Assembly (NCBI GenBank): GCA_964211495.1
Contig: CAXORL010000001.1
Coordinates: forward strand, 434,001 to 498,000
Length of the DNA stretch: 64,000 nucleotides
Reading direction: 5' to 3'
Source of the DNA: Faucicola osloensis_B
GTDB lineage: Bacteria > Pseudomonadota > Gammaproteobacteria > Pseudomonadales > Moraxellaceae
The position numbers and the translations under genes are program-made. A model generated the notes under the pieces. That model saw only the letters and a program-made list of their open reading frames with translations. It was not told the DNA's origin and searched no databases. Below, in pieces: positions 45,043 to 54,723 of the stretch (position 1 is the first letter of the stretch; every line of letters starts with the position of its first letter).

Positions 45043-46488
45043 TCAAACCAGTAAGCGCTGATTGACCTTTGCCATCGGTAACGGGTAATGTCGGGCTTTG
45101 GCAATATCGCGTGCGACTATATTGACCTCATTGACATCAATTTTGTGCCAGTTAGGACGCTTGCAAGCAGATTTTTCTATCAAATTAGCATCAACTAGCG
45201 CATCCATGACTTTATCCGCCACATCTAGGGTAGAATTGGCTTTCACATTTTCTGCCACCGCATAACGCAGCTTGGCAAACACCTGCAAATCCGCGACACG
45301 CACAGTAATATCATCACTCGGTACTTGTTGCCCACCATATAGCGCATTATCTCCCGCTTGTGCAGTTCGAAAACTTGGCACAAATTCACTGACATAATCT
45401 ATGGCGTTTTGGGTGCGTTGTTTTAGGGCGTTTGGCTCCCAGCCGTTTTCAATATAATTTAGATATTGTGGATTAATAGGCGGTTGGCTGCTTTCTTGTG
45501 TGGCTTTGGTCAAACCATCATTAAATAAGGTGATGTTTTCGGTCATGCCATGCAGCTGAAAAAACCCGTCAGGATAAGGGGTAAACTGCGCCATGCCATT
45601 GGGCGTGCCACGCTCACCATGAAAAATAATCTCAGGCAAACGCCCCTTATAATCACGCCATTCACTGATATAGGAAGCTTTAAATTCAACCATGCGTTTG
45701 ATATGCACGCCTGCTTTGTCATCAATAATACCGGTTCTAAACCCGCAAGCATTGACCACAAAATCGGCATAGATATGCTGAAGCTCACCATTTTCATCGG
45801 TAAATGACACTTGCCAGCCATCCATATGACGTTTTAAATCATCAACTTGGGCATTTAGATGTACCTGCGCGCTCTGTAGGCGCTGCAATTGTAAAAAAGC
45901 ACTGGCAGAGAGTCTAAAAATATTCCAGCCAAATTCTTGTACCGCAATGATGGGATATTGCAGTTTTTCCAAATCCATTACTTTAAGAGCTGCTATAACC
46001 CACTCATCCGTGGTGCTCGGAATGTCTTTAGCTTCTAATCGAATCAGCTGTTGAATTTGCTGCTTGTCATACACTCGGTAATAATCCTGAACATTGCCCA
46101 ACACTTGGTTGCTCGGGTCAGTATCAACCAATGATTGATAGTAAGCCGTTAACATATCAAGACGTGGTAGTAAGTCAGTGGCGGTATTGTTATCGCGTTT
46201 TGGCACCGTGATGAGGGTGGGGCGCACATCAATACTCTCTGGATACAACTTGGCAATATCAATACATTGGCGCATCAACATGCGGCAATCTTCATCACTG
46301 ATTTCGCGGTACAAATTGCCACCTGCATGCAGATGACACATGGGTGGGGCGTTGATAAGGCTGGCATTTTTTTCAATCAAATGCACATGGATGCCCGCCA
46401 TTGCTAGCCGTATAGCAATCGTAGAACCTGCTGAACCACCGCCAATAACTGCTACGGTCGGTGATTGCGTACTTGAATTAACGTACAT
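45043..46488 (-). CDS. FAD-dependent oxidoreductase of unknown substrate
   Basis: 481 residues with an N-terminal dinucleotide-binding motif VIGGGSAGSTIAIRLAMAGIHVHLIEK (from about residue 14) and a second FAD contact ADFVVNACGFRTGII (about 245-260). The overall plan suggests a DAO/GMC-like flavoenzyme, but I cannot assign a substrate. It starts at ATG 46488, about 140 bases from the inverted repeat at 46631-46652, so it could share that control element with the fasciclin gene transcribed the other way. Confidence 0.7.
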   Translation of the reverse strand: MYVNSSTQSPTVAVIGGGSAGSTIAIRLAMAGIHVHLIEKNASLINAPPMCHLHAGGNLYREISDEDCRMLMRQCIDIAKLYPESIDVRPTLITVPKRDNNTATDLLPRLDMLTAYYQSLVDTDPSNQVLGNVQDYYRVYDKQQIQQLIRLEAKDIPSTTDEWVIAALKVMDLEKLQYPIIAVQEFGWNIFRLSASAFLQLQRLQSAQVHLNAQVDDLKRHMDGWQVSFTDENGELQHIYADFVVNACGFRTGIIDDKAGVHIKRMVEFKASYISEWRDYKGRLPEIIFHGERGTPNGMAQFTPYPDGFFQLHGMTENITLFNDGLTKATQESSQPPINPQYLNYIENGWEPNALKQRTQNAIDYVSEFVPSFRTAQAGDNALYGGQQVPSDDITVRVADLQVFAKLRYAVAENVKANSTLDVADKVMDALVDANLIEKSACKRPNWHKIDVNEVNIVARDIAKARHYPLPMAKVNQRLLV

Positions 46489-46630
46489 AATTTTGCCCTT
46501 ATGCGTTGCCCAAAGTGAAGAAATAAATTGTAGCGGAAAATAATCTAGTTACTGTGACATTTATGCAGTAATTGTCGCTTTTGTTGTTAATGAATTTTAC
46601 CCAATAGTATATATTAAAATAAGTAGTATT

Positions 46631-46652
46631 TTTTATACTTTTTAGTATAAAA
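46631..46652. promoter_or_regulatory. Operator-like inverted repeat, site 1
   Basis: Perfect 9-bp arms TTTTATACT (46631-46639) and AGTATAAAA (46644-46652) around TTTT. Arms and spacer length are identical to site 2 at 54724-54745, and ATATA follows both. Additional AGTAT half-sites occur just upstream. It lies between the FAD oxidoreductase (minus) and the fasciclin lipoprotein gene (plus). Confidence 0.75.
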
Positions 46653-46751
46653 ATATATTGAAAATTCTAATGTTATCAGTTAAAGTTAATTTAGCTTAAA
46701 AAGCTAGCCTGTATTTTATCCAACAATCATAATTAAATAAGGAAAATAAGT

Positions 46752-47267
46752 ATGTTAAAACGAGCCTTCTTAGCAGCGGCGATTTCTACCACGTTGTTAG
46801 CCGGTTGTGCAACGACGCCAACCCATACCGCTCATGCACCGATGCACGCGGCTAATATTGTTGATATAGCAAAATCAAATCCAGATTTTTCAATATTAGT
46901 TGAAGCGGTGGTAGCCGCAGGTTTAGCCGACACCGTCGCGACCACTAAAAACATCACCGTATTTGCGCCGACCAACGCTGCGTTTGCCAATCTACTTGCT
47001 GAGCTCGGTATGACCAAAGCGCAATTGTTTGCAAACAAACCGTTATTGCAATCTGTGTTAACTTATCATGTGCTGCCAGCCACAGTGATGGCAAAAGATG
47101 TTAAGCCAGGTATGGTTAAAACTCTACAAGGTCAAAACCTCATGGTGACTTCAAATGGTAAATTACAAGACGCCAATGGACGTATTGCCAACATTGTCAC
47201 CACGGATATCAAAGCGAGCAATGGTGTGGTACATGTGATTGACCGTGTCATATTGCCAAAAAGATAA
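46752..47267 (+). CDS. Fasciclin (FAS1) domain lipoprotein
   Basis: 171 residues. The signal peptide ends in lipobox LLAGC, with C19 as the lipidated cysteine, followed by one complete FAS1 domain (DIAKSNPDFSILVEAVVAAGLADTV ... ITVFAPTNAAFANLL ... LTYHVLP ... GVVHVIDRVILP). FAS1 proteins are extracytoplasmic adhesion or ligand-binding modules. AAGGAAA precedes the ATG. It is the first gene downstream of operator site 1 and is followed by a terminator, so its link to the next two genes is through read-through or shared regulation. Confidence 0.9.
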   Translation: MLKRAFLAAAISTTLLAGCATTPTHTAHAPMHAANIVDIAKSNPDFSILVEAVVAAGLADTVATTKNITVFAPTNAAFANLLAELGMTKAQLFANKPLLQSVLTYHVLPATVMAKDVKPGMVKTLQGQNLMVTSNGKLQDANGRIANIVTTDIKASNGVVHVIDRVILPKR

Positions 47268-47359
47268 GTTATCATAGATAAAGTTATCGGCCATAAATTG
47301 TTGTCTTGATTCATAGTTATCTTTAATTATAGTTGCCAACAATTTATTGGTCTGATGGC

Positions 47360-47391
47360 ATAGCGGTGATACGATTCATCGCTATTTTTTT
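47360..47391 (+). terminator. Terminator between the fasciclin and renalase-like genes
   Basis: 9-bp stem ATAGCGGTG/CATCGCTAT (47360-47368 with 47377-47385; one G-U pair), 8-base loop, then T7. It lies 35 bases before the next ATG, so it either ends the fasciclin transcript or acts as a leader attenuator. Confidence 0.75.
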
Positions 47392-47425
47392 AACTTTCAA
47401 AAATCATTATAGAGCGGGTAAAACT

Positions 47426-48460
47426 ATGAAACGGATTGCCATTATCGGTGCAGGATTGGCAGGATTAACTTGTGGTAAAGAGTTGCAGCAAGCAGGGCAC
47501 GACGTAGTGATTTTTGAAAAATCCCGTGGCATCGGTGGGCGACTAGCAACGCGCCGTGCTGAACCATTTTATTTTGATCATGGTGTTGCCGCGTTTACTG
47601 CCAGTGACGACGATTTTCAAGGTTTTGTCAATCAATTACTCGCTGAAGGGGTGATTGCAGTATGGGCAGTTGACCAAGCTACCCCCGATAACCCCCTTGT
47701 ATCTACCAAACCACATTCCATGCCCAGAGTGTCTGGCTGTTATTCTGAGTACTATGTCGGCATACCCGCCATGAATGCCATTGGTAAACATCTCGCCAGT
47801 GGCTTAACTGTGCAGCGCAATACCAGAGTAGCCTCAATCATTGACCATAATCCGATTTTTAATAGTTGGGAGTTGTTAAGTGACAAGGGTGAAACATTGG
47901 GTCAGTTTGATTGGATTATTTCGGCGATGCCTGTAGAACAAGCAAAAAGCTTTGCTCAAACATCGCTACATACCAAAGTGTTGAATAAATATGCGCTCAT
48001 GCCCTGTAGTGTGCTGATGCTGGGATTTGATACGCCGCTGGCTTTAGCCTATGAGTACGCCAAAATCGAGAGTGAGGATATTGATAAAATTATCGTCAAT
48101 AGTGCAAAGCCCCATCGCGAAGGCGGTTATAGCCTTGTGGTTCATAGTACCCCAGCATGGACGAATAGACATATTGAGGAAGATAAAACTGCCTGTATCA
48201 ACCATTTGACACAAGCGGCGAGTCAAGTATTGGGTATCGATTTATCGACTGCAGTACACAAAGACATACACCACTGGCGCTATGCCATAGGCGAAGCAGT
48301 TAACCCCCAATCAGGTGACCACCAGTTAGGCTATCTACTAGATAGCGACCAAAACATAGGTGTCTGTGGGGACTGGCTACTTAAGGGTGATGTCGAGTCT
48401 GCTTACTTAAGTGGTCAAAAACTGGCAAAAGCGATGATTGAATTACTAAAAAGCGAGTAG
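47426..48460 (+). CDS. Renalase-like NAD(P)/FAD-dependent amine oxidase-fold protein
   Basis: About 344 residues from ATG 47426. The frame runs upstream to 47333, but that part overlaps a terminator hairpin and is not family-like. The N-terminal FAD motif IAIIGAGLAGLTCGKELQQAGHDVVIFEKSRGIGGRLATRR is the COG3380/renalase pattern, in which bacterial members oxidise stray dihydropyridine forms of NAD(P)H. FDHGVAAFTA and the C-terminal CGDWLLKGDVESAYLSG FAD contacts are also present. The actual substrate is unknown. The SDR gene begins 3 bases after its stop. Confidence 0.85.
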   Translation: MKRIAIIGAGLAGLTCGKELQQAGHDVVIFEKSRGIGGRLATRRAEPFYFDHGVAAFTASDDDFQGFVNQLLAEGVIAVWAVDQATPDNPLVSTKPHSMPRVSGCYSEYYVGIPAMNAIGKHLASGLTVQRNTRVASIIDHNPIFNSWELLSDKGETLGQFDWIISAMPVEQAKSFAQTSLHTKVLNKYALMPCSVLMLGFDTPLALAYEYAKIESEDIDKIIVNSAKPHREGGYSLVVHSTPAWTNRHIEEDKTACINHLTQAASQVLGIDLSTAVHKDIHHWRYAIGEAVNPQSGDHQLGYLLDSDQNIGVCGDWLLKGDVESAYLSGQKLAKAMIELLKSE

Positions 48461-48463
48461 CGT

Positions 48464-49195
48464 ATGCAACATATCGCCATATTTGGTGCTTCTGGCGCGA
48501 TTGGAAAGGCATTTTGTGATTGTTTGGCTATCGCCTATCCAAATGCCACCATTCATGCCATTGCCAGAAAACCCCCGGCATTTAGCCACCCTCATATCGT
48601 CCCTTATCAGCTTGATTTTGATGATGAGCTGGCTATCGCCGCGCTTATCAAAGCGATAAGTAGCACTCAAGCGTTGGACAGTGTTATTGTGACGATTGGG
48701 TTATTACATGACTCTAAACTCGAGGCTCAACACATCGCGCCTGAAAAATCGCTGCGTGATATCACAGCCGATCAGCTGCATCAATATTTCCATGTCAATG
48801 CGGTATTACCGATGATGATTGCCAAATACGCCTTGCCCGCCTTAAACAAATCCTCCCAGTCGCTATTTGCCGTATTGTCGGCACGGGTAGGGAGTATTTC
48901 GGATAATCGCTTGGGCGGGTGGTATGGCTACCGGATGGCAAAAGCAAGTTTACATATGGGCATTAAAAACTTAAGCATCGAACTGCAACGAAAAAACCCC
49001 AACGCGATTATTGTTGCTTTGCACCCCGGCACGGTAGACAGTGAGTTATCCAAACCATTTCAAAAAAATGTAGCAGAAGGTAAATTATTTACCCCAGCAT
49101 TCTCAGCGCAAAGTTTACTTAAGGTTTTGCATCAGCTCACGCCTAAAGACTCGGGCAAAATTTGGGGTTGGGATGGCAAAGAAATTTTGCCTTAA
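48464..49195 (+). CDS. Short-chain dehydrogenase/reductase (C-factor-like)
   Basis: 243 residues. The cofactor motif IFGASGAIGKAF is at the N-terminus and the catalytic Tyr-x-x-x-Lys lies in GYRMAKASLHMG. NPNAIIVALHPGTVDSELSKPF is typical of the CsgA/C-factor SDR branch. It directly follows the renalase-like gene (3-base gap) and forms a two-gene unit with it. It is convergent with DUF2177. Substrate unknown. Confidence 0.85.
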   Translation: MQHIAIFGASGAIGKAFCDCLAIAYPNATIHAIARKPPAFSHPHIVPYQLDFDDELAIAALIKAISSTQALDSVIVTIGLLHDSKLEAQHIAPEKSLRDITADQLHQYFHVNAVLPMMIAKYALPALNKSSQSLFAVLSARVGSISDNRLGGWYGYRMAKASLHMGIKNLSIELQRKNPNAIIVALHPGTVDSELSKPFQKNVAEGKLFTPAFSAQSLLKVLHQLTPKDSGKIWGWDGKEILP

Positions 49196-49257
49196 GTCTG
49201 CCTTAAAATTGTACATTAGACTTGTATTAGGGCTGTAGTTGCGTACCTAGCTTAAGG

Positions 49258-49674
49258 CTAATCCATCAACCAGTTTTTGTAGATGACGCCCACAATCATG
49301 CAAGTTAATCCTGTGACCAAGCCGCCCCAAATAAAATCAACCAGTGCCGCAGTTTTATCATAACCTTTAAGTAATGCTAAGCTTGTAAAATCATACGTCC
49401 CATATGCCATCAGCCCAATGACCACCCCATATCCTGCCAGTACTGCCAATGACGCGTGAGCTTTTAGCTGCGGGTAGATGACCACCACGCAAAGCGCAAA
49501 AACATAAAATAGATAAAACACGCCTGCTGCCGTCATATTGGGTGATTCACTGAGCAGATGTCCAATGCGCGGTGCATAAAATCGTTGGGTCATGGTTTTA
49601 AGCCATACGGCATCAATACCTAAAAATACCATGACAGCGATCAGATATACCCACAGATAGTTTAATGGTGCCAT
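49258..49674 (-). CDS. DUF2177 membrane protein
   Basis: 138-residue protein with four predicted membrane helices. The DUF2177 pattern is clear (LGIDAVWLKTMTQRFYAPRIGHLLSE and GTYDFTSLALLKGYD). It is the last gene of the minus-strand lipid operon, 58 bases after the Cfa-like gene. The family often accompanies Cfa/DUF1365/COG2907 genes. Its role is unknown, possibly membrane-lipid related. Confidence 0.85.
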   Translation of the reverse strand: MAPLNYLWVYLIAVMVFLGIDAVWLKTMTQRFYAPRIGHLLSESPNMTAAGVFYLFYVFALCVVVIYPQLKAHASLAVLAGYGVVIGLMAYGTYDFTSLALLKGYDKTAALVDFIWGGLVTGLTCMIVGVIYKNWLMD

Positions 49675-49732
49675 TGCTAAATCCTTGTGTCTTGTTATTG
49701 ATTGTCATGAATCCCTTGCCGCGCAAATTAGG

Positions 49733-51217
49733 TTAACGGTATTGGGCCTTTTCAAGGCGTACTTGCACCACGCCAATGGTTTTTTCCAAAAATCCTGCTT
49801 CACAGTACGCAAAATAAAAATGCCACAAACGCATAAACGCATCGTCATAGCCAAGTGCCTTGAGCTGCGGTAGCGCCTGCATAAAGTTATAACGCCAATC
49901 AATCAAGGTACGGGCATAGTCATAGCCATAATCAACCAATGACGTTACTTGCATATCCGTATGGTCACGCGCTTGACTGAGAATTTCACTGTTAGACAAT
50001 AAACACCCGCCTGGGAAAACATGGGTTTGGATAAAATCCACCGCCTGCAAATATTTTTGATACCCTCGGTCATTAAAGGTAATCGCTTGTAATACCATCA
50101 GCCCATTATCTTTGAGCAGTCGATTACACTGGGCAAAAAAATCTGGCAGATATTCATGACCCACCGCTTCAATCATCTCAATACTGACCAGCTTGTCATA
50201 CTTGCCGGTAAGCTCACGATAGTCTTGCTTTAGCAGGGTGATTTTGTCGGTTAGATTGGCAGCGGCAATGCGGCGTTTGGCTTCTTCATACTGCGCGTCT
50301 GAGATAGTTGTGGTGGTGACACGGCAGCCATATTGGGTGGCGGCATAAATAGCAAACCCACCCCAGCCCGTACCGATTTCAATGACATGGTCGTCAGCTG
50401 TTAACTCAGCTAATTCACAAATTTTTGCCAACTTGTGGGTTTGTGCTGCCGCCAAGCTTGATAAGGGTGTCGGATAAATTGCCGATGAATACATCATGCG
50501 CTCATCCAAAAATAATGCATACATCGCATTACCAATATCATAATGGGCTAAAATATTGGATTTGGCGTTGTTTTTATCATTATGCCGATTGCGGTGTTGG
50601 CGGTGTTCCCAGCGTTTGGTCAAATTGGAAAATTTGGCTTCGATGGTATTGATGAGGGTCAAATTGCGGGCAATCAAGCGTAAAAATGCTGTTAAATCAT
50701 CGGCTTGCCACAAACCATCAATATAATCATCAGCAAAAGCAATCGAACCGCCTGTTAATAGGTGTTGATATACCTGCGGTGAATGGATGGTGAGTGTCAC
50801 TGCCAAAGGATGATTGCCAATTTGTTCCCCTAGCGTTCGTTGTGTATCGCTCACTGGCGACTGTGTTACAGGCTCAGTATTCATCATGCTAACACCAAAG
50901 GTTTTATGAGTCGCTACCTTACTCGCTACCTTAGTTGCTATATGGTCAGACTGATGAAAGGTTTCAATCACGGTTAGATGGCCTTGTTTGAGCTTTGATA
51001 GCAATAAAAATATTATTTGCCGCGCTGCTTTTGCCGCACTTTGTTGAACGGGCGTGAGCAGATGGTCAACGATTGGGTAGGGTAGATAATCCGTAAGGGA
51101 GCGCCGCTTGGCTAAATCGGATTGACGGCGTTTAACCAAGGTCTCCTTACCATTTGATAGGTGATTTGACGGGTGAGAGGTTGCAGTGTTTTTAGCCTCT
51201 AAAGAAGACGGTGTCAT
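49733..51217 (-). CDS. cfa: Cyclopropane-fatty-acid-synthase-like SAM methyltransferase
   Basis: Acts on the acyl chains of membrane phospholipids, transferring a methyl or methylene group from SAM across a double bond. SAM motif I VIEIGTGWGGFAIYAATQYGC, motif DKLVSIEMIEAVGHEYLPDFF and the C-terminal QTHVFPGGCLLSNSEI are all family features. The start is taken at ATG 51217 (494 residues). A TTG six bases earlier is too close to the GGGAA ribosome site. It has ~80 extra basic N-terminal residues compared with E. coli Cfa (382). Its neighbours suggest a modified-fatty-acid pathway rather than simple cyclopropanation. Confidence 0.85.
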   Translation of the reverse strand: MTPSSLEAKNTATSHPSNHLSNGKETLVKRRQSDLAKRRSLTDYLPYPIVDHLLTPVQQSAAKAARQIIFLLLSKLKQGHLTVIETFHQSDHIATKVASKVATHKTFGVSMMNTEPVTQSPVSDTQRTLGEQIGNHPLAVTLTIHSPQVYQHLLTGGSIAFADDYIDGLWQADDLTAFLRLIARNLTLINTIEAKFSNLTKRWEHRQHRNRHNDKNNAKSNILAHYDIGNAMYALFLDERMMYSSAIYPTPLSSLAAAQTHKLAKICELAELTADDHVIEIGTGWGGFAIYAATQYGCRVTTTTISDAQYEEAKRRIAAANLTDKITLLKQDYRELTGKYDKLVSIEMIEAVGHEYLPDFFAQCNRLLKDNGLMVLQAITFNDRGYQKYLQAVDFIQTHVFPGGCLLSNSEILSQARDHTDMQVTSLVDYGYDYARTLIDWRYNFMQALPQLKALGYDDAFMRLWHFYFAYCEAGFLEKTIGVVQVRLEKAQYR

Positions 51218-51246
51218 AGTCAATTCCCATAAAAAATTTTAATAAA

Positions 51247-52173
51247 CTATTGGGGTAAGCGTTGGTTATAAGCTTGATAAGGCACACGTTTTAGCACGTA
51301 TAATTTAAAAGCCTGCCAGTAAATTCGCAGTAGTGATATGCCGCTCATCCAAGGTCGGCGCTTAATCGCCGTTATCACCGAAGCCTCATCTAATTGAACG
51401 CCTTTAAGACTCACGCCTGCATTAAACACTTTGCCACGGCTATCTGTCAGTCCAATATCAATCACAACATCAAAGCCATTTTGCTCGGGGTTGTCATTTG
51501 CCGATGCATAGCGTTTAGGGTGAATCTCAACACGCCAATGATATTGCTGATTGATGGGGTTAAAAGGCGATACATGAAAGCCTTTGTCATGTTGATACAA
51601 GGTCTTTTCACCGGTGAGTAAAAAACCATAGTAATGGCGTTTGTTCCAAGGGGTGTTAGAGACTTCTGCCAAAAAATGGCTTGGTTGGTGGTTCTCATCA
51701 AAGCCAATATAAAAATTAACCGGGCTAAAATACCAACCCATATTACGTAATACGACCAAAGCCACCACCTCGCCAGTCGGCTGACTGCCAGTCAATTGCT
51801 GCCAAGTTTGTTGGGCTTTGACCAATAAACTAGCCGATGGTGCAGGTTGTCCTACTGAAGCGGTTAGACGGTTATCCAAAGAGACGTCTAACCGATTGAT
51901 AGCAAAATAATCTGCTTGATGGAATTGATAAAGCGCCCAATGGTGCTGCGATAACAAAGGAATGGTCAGTGATTGTTGCAGCCATTTTTTCAGCCATTGG
52001 GGCAACCATGTTGGCACATGACTAGCGCCCATATTGACCTTAGGTAATGGATTGTTCGCTAGCTGGGTTAAATTGACTGCCCAAAACCGATAGGGGTAAT
52101 GAAATTCATGACGGGTAGGGATTTGTCTGGCATGCCAAGTCACACCTTGCAGGATTTGATGGGCAAATGTCAT
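51247..52173 (-). CDS. DUF1365 family protein
   Basis: 308 residues, DUF1365 (COG3496). Conserved N-terminal GVTWHARQIPTRHEFHYPYRFWAVNL and central VVALVVLRNMGWYFSPVNFYIGFDENHQPSHFLAEVSNTPWNKRHYYGF are present. The family is nearly always linked to COG2907 flavoproteins and Cfa-like methyltransferases, as here, and is implicated in unusual fatty-acid modification. There are 6 bases between it and the flavoprotein gene, so they are tightly coupled. Confidence 0.9.
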   Translation of the reverse strand: MTFAHQILQGVTWHARQIPTRHEFHYPYRFWAVNLTQLANNPLPKVNMGASHVPTWLPQWLKKWLQQSLTIPLLSQHHWALYQFHQADYFAINRLDVSLDNRLTASVGQPAPSASLLVKAQQTWQQLTGSQPTGEVVALVVLRNMGWYFSPVNFYIGFDENHQPSHFLAEVSNTPWNKRHYYGFLLTGEKTLYQHDKGFHVSPFNPINQQYHWRVEIHPKRYASANDNPEQNGFDVVIDIGLTDSRGKVFNAGVSLKGVQLDEASVITAIKRRPWMSGISLLRIYWQAFKLYVLKRVPYQAYNQRLPQ

Positions 52174-52179
52174 GATGAT

Positions 52180-53856
52180 TTACCTTTGAGGGGTGTTGCA
52201 CAAACCATCATGCGCTAGATTTTGGCAAAACGCATGGTTGGTCGAGGCGGTTACTTGCCGTCGTTTTACAACCGAGAGTTTTTTATCAGCATGGCTTGGT
52301 AACTTTGATACAGTAAATTTTGCCGACGGTTTGCTGGGCTTAGACAGCCGTTTGATTTGAGCAGCGGTTGAGGCAGCTGTGGTATTGGTAGTGACCAAAA
52401 TGTCAATATCCACCCCCAAACTTTGGCATACCCGCAAGCCACTTTTTACCCCATCTTCATGAAACCCATTAAACCAATAAGCACCACAAAAATGGGTATG
52501 CCGCTTCGCTGAAATTTCATGCCAACGTTTTTGGGCATCGGTCATTTTGTTGTCATACACAGGGTGGCGATAATCCACACGTTTGATGACATGCGCCTCA
52601 TTAATCGGCGTATTAAGCGTCACTAAATAGTTATGTTTTGCCGTCAATCGCTCAAGGATATTCATGTGATACGTCAATATGGGTTTTTGGTCAGCCACGC
52701 GCGCGGTGGGTTTATCTATCGCGTAATTCCAACTTGCCCAAGCCAGCGGTTTTTTGGGTAAAACTTGGGTGTCAGTATGCAAAACTGCTTCGTTATCTGT
52801 ATAGTCAAAAGCCCCTAAAATAGCCGATTCAGTCTCAGTGATATCAGCTAGTAGACGTCTTGCTACATCGGCATGGCAAGCAAACACCACGTTATCAAAC
52901 ACTTGGGTTTGACGCTTACCTTGATGAATAAATTCAATGCTAACGCCATCCTTGCCACGCGTGACCGATTGCACTGGGGTATTGATATACAGGGTTGTAC
53001 CTGCTGCTGCAAGCCGAGTGATTAAGGCATTGACGTATTGCTTCGAGCCGCCCACCAAGGTAAACCACTGTGGGCGATTGACCACATCTAGCAGCCCATG
53101 ATTATCAAAAAACTGGGCAAAAAAGAGTAGGGGGAAACGCTTGGCGTCATCCATTCCCATCGACCATATCGCAGATACCATCGGCACCAAGTAGTTGGTT
53201 TTAAACAACTCGCCATAGTCATGACTGTCTAAATAATCCCCGAGTGTTTGCTGGCTTAAAGCTGCTTGCTGCATTTTATCGGCTTGGCGAAAATTCGCTA
53301 ATAGCGATTTGGTCTCGCGATTAAAGCGTAAAATCTGCTGAACAAATTGCCAAAATCGAGGGCTTAGCACATGGCGGCGCTGAGAAAATAGACTGTTTAA
53401 AGTGTGACCATTGTATTCAAAATTAATATAAGTATTTTTAACCGAAAAACTCATCTCAGCTTTTTGAAATGGCACGTTGAGTTCATCAAGCAGGCGAATA
53501 AAATTGGGGTAAGTACGCTCATTAAATACAATAAACCCTGTATCGATGGCGACTTTTTCCGTTGATGATCTAAACGGGTTATTAAAAAAAGGATTGTCAA
53601 AAAGTGAGTGCTCGGTAACAGTGACATCCAGCGTGTTGACATGCCCACCCAGATAATCATTGCTTTCAAACATCGTCACTGCATGACTGTCTTTGAGATA
53701 ATACGCACATGTGAGCCCTGATACCCCACTGCCAATGATGGCAATCTTTGGTGGGGTAATATTTGGCTTAGTAGGCTTGGCTGCTATAGGATTAGCCACC
53801 ACAGTCTTGGCGACTGTATGAGTAGAGTGCGAGGATTTTTTTGTAAACACTGCCAT
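52180..53856 (-). CDS. COG2907-type NAD/FAD-binding oxidoreductase of the lipid operon
   Basis: 558 residues. FAD-binding IAIIGSGVSGLTCAYYLKDSHAVTMFESNDYLGGHVNTLDV begins at about residue 38. Core motifs FIVFNERTYPNFIRLLDEL and FAQFFDNHGLLDVVNRPQWFTLVGGSKQYV are typical of COG2907. The C-terminal THFCGAYWFNGFHEDGVKSG is the final FAD contact. It is longer than usual because of a Thr/Val/Lys/Pro tail of ~35 residues at the N-terminus and ~80 low-complexity residues at the C-terminus. A lipid-desaturase or oxidase role is inferred from the operon. Confidence 0.88.
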   Translation of the reverse strand: MAVFTKKSSHSTHTVAKTVVANPIAAKPTKPNITPPKIAIIGSGVSGLTCAYYLKDSHAVTMFESNDYLGGHVNTLDVTVTEHSLFDNPFFNNPFRSSTEKVAIDTGFIVFNERTYPNFIRLLDELNVPFQKAEMSFSVKNTYINFEYNGHTLNSLFSQRRHVLSPRFWQFVQQILRFNRETKSLLANFRQADKMQQAALSQQTLGDYLDSHDYGELFKTNYLVPMVSAIWSMGMDDAKRFPLLFFAQFFDNHGLLDVVNRPQWFTLVGGSKQYVNALITRLAAAGTTLYINTPVQSVTRGKDGVSIEFIHQGKRQTQVFDNVVFACHADVARRLLADITETESAILGAFDYTDNEAVLHTDTQVLPKKPLAWASWNYAIDKPTARVADQKPILTYHMNILERLTAKHNYLVTLNTPINEAHVIKRVDYRHPVYDNKMTDAQKRWHEISAKRHTHFCGAYWFNGFHEDGVKSGLRVCQSLGVDIDILVTTNTTAASTAAQIKRLSKPSKPSAKFTVSKLPSHADKKLSVVKRRQVTASTNHAFCQNLAHDGLCNTPQR

Positions 53857-53888
53857 GTGCGGATATGCCTTTAAGCCAAGTCAAATGA

Positions 53889-54638
53889 TTAAGTCGTATG
53901 AGAAAGTTTTGAGCCCACAAAATGCCATACTGCATCAGGTAACTGCGCCAATAGCTTTAAGGGCTGTACCAATGTCTGCGGGAATTCAATGACATTATCA
54001 TCATTGGCAATGCCTTGTTGAATGGCTTGGCTGGCTTGCTGTACGGTTTGCAAAAAAGGCATTGGAAAGTCGTTCTGCCGCGTCATCGGTGTTTTGACAA
54101 AGCCCGGTACTACCAACGCCACTTTGACCCCATAAGGTTGCAGGCTCATTTGCAAGGTCTTGCTCAGATAATGGACTGCCGCTTTTGAGCTACCATACCC
54201 CTCTGCACGCACAAAGGGCACCAAAGCAGAAGCCGAGCCGACGGTGACAATTTTACCTTTAGTTGCCTTGAGGGCGGGGAGTAGCGCTTCGATGGCATGC
54301 ACTAACGAGCCATAATTTGCGTTCATTACCCTCATGATAGACCGCGAATCAAAGTTTGGCATGTCAATGTATTCGCAAACACCTGCTGCCGCGATGAATA
54401 AATCTAGCGTTTTAATGTCGCTAAATGCTTGCATCACGGCATCATACTCGGTCAAGTCAAGCTGAATCGTCTTTGCACCCATCGCTGCCAACGTGTGCAA
54501 AACATCGCTGTTTCGCCCCACGGTATACACCTCATGACCTTGGCTTATATAATCCATCGCCAACTGTAAACCGATGCCTGAGGTTGCACCTGTAATGACG
54601 ATGGATAATGGCTTTGAGGAATTGGGGGTTGACATCAT
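53889..54638 (-). CDS. Short-chain dehydrogenase, first gene of the lipid operon
   Basis: 249 residues, classical SDR. ITGATSGIGLQLA (cofactor), NANYG and VGSASALVPFVRAEGYGSSKAAVHYL (Ser-Tyr-Lys triad) are intact. It is followed by PGFVKTPMT. Two adjacent ATGs exist (54638 and 54635). It is the first gene of a five-gene minus-strand unit and sits directly downstream of the promoter at 54691-54719 and operator site 2. Substrate unknown. Confidence 0.88.
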   Translation of the reverse strand: MMSTPNSSKPLSIVITGATSGIGLQLAMDYISQGHEVYTVGRNSDVLHTLAAMGAKTIQLDLTEYDAVMQAFSDIKTLDLFIAAAGVCEYIDMPNFDSRSIMRVMNANYGSLVHAIEALLPALKATKGKIVTVGSASALVPFVRAEGYGSSKAAVHYLSKTLQMSLQPYGVKVALVVPGFVKTPMTRQNDFPMPFLQTVQQASQAIQQGIANDDNVIEFPQTLVQPLKLLAQLPDAVWHFVGSKLSHTT

Positions 54639-54690
54639 AGCAACTCAATATAGTAACTCAATACAAAATTTTGAAAACGGCTTATCGCAT

Positions 54691-54719
54691 ACTATAAAAG
54701 AGTAGGGGATAGTTGGCAA
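54691..54719 (-). promoter_or_regulatory. Predicted promoter of the lipid operon
   Basis: Read on the minus strand, TTGCCA (54714-54719) and TATAGT (54691-54696) have a 17-base spacer. The operator repeat at 54724-54745 begins four bases upstream of the -35, so a bound regulator could touch RNA polymerase. Confidence 0.6.
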
Positions 54720-54723
54720 TAGG

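Noticed and set aside
47333..47425. Longer N-terminus for the renalase-like protein
   Set aside because: The extra codons run through a clear terminator hairpin, and the FAD motif normally begins within a few residues of the start.
49189..49258. GCCTTAAG/CTTAAGGC inverted repeat between the SDR and DUF2177 genes
   Set aside because: The arms are 54 bases apart with no T-run, so it is a poor terminator and probably a by-product of the two gene ends.
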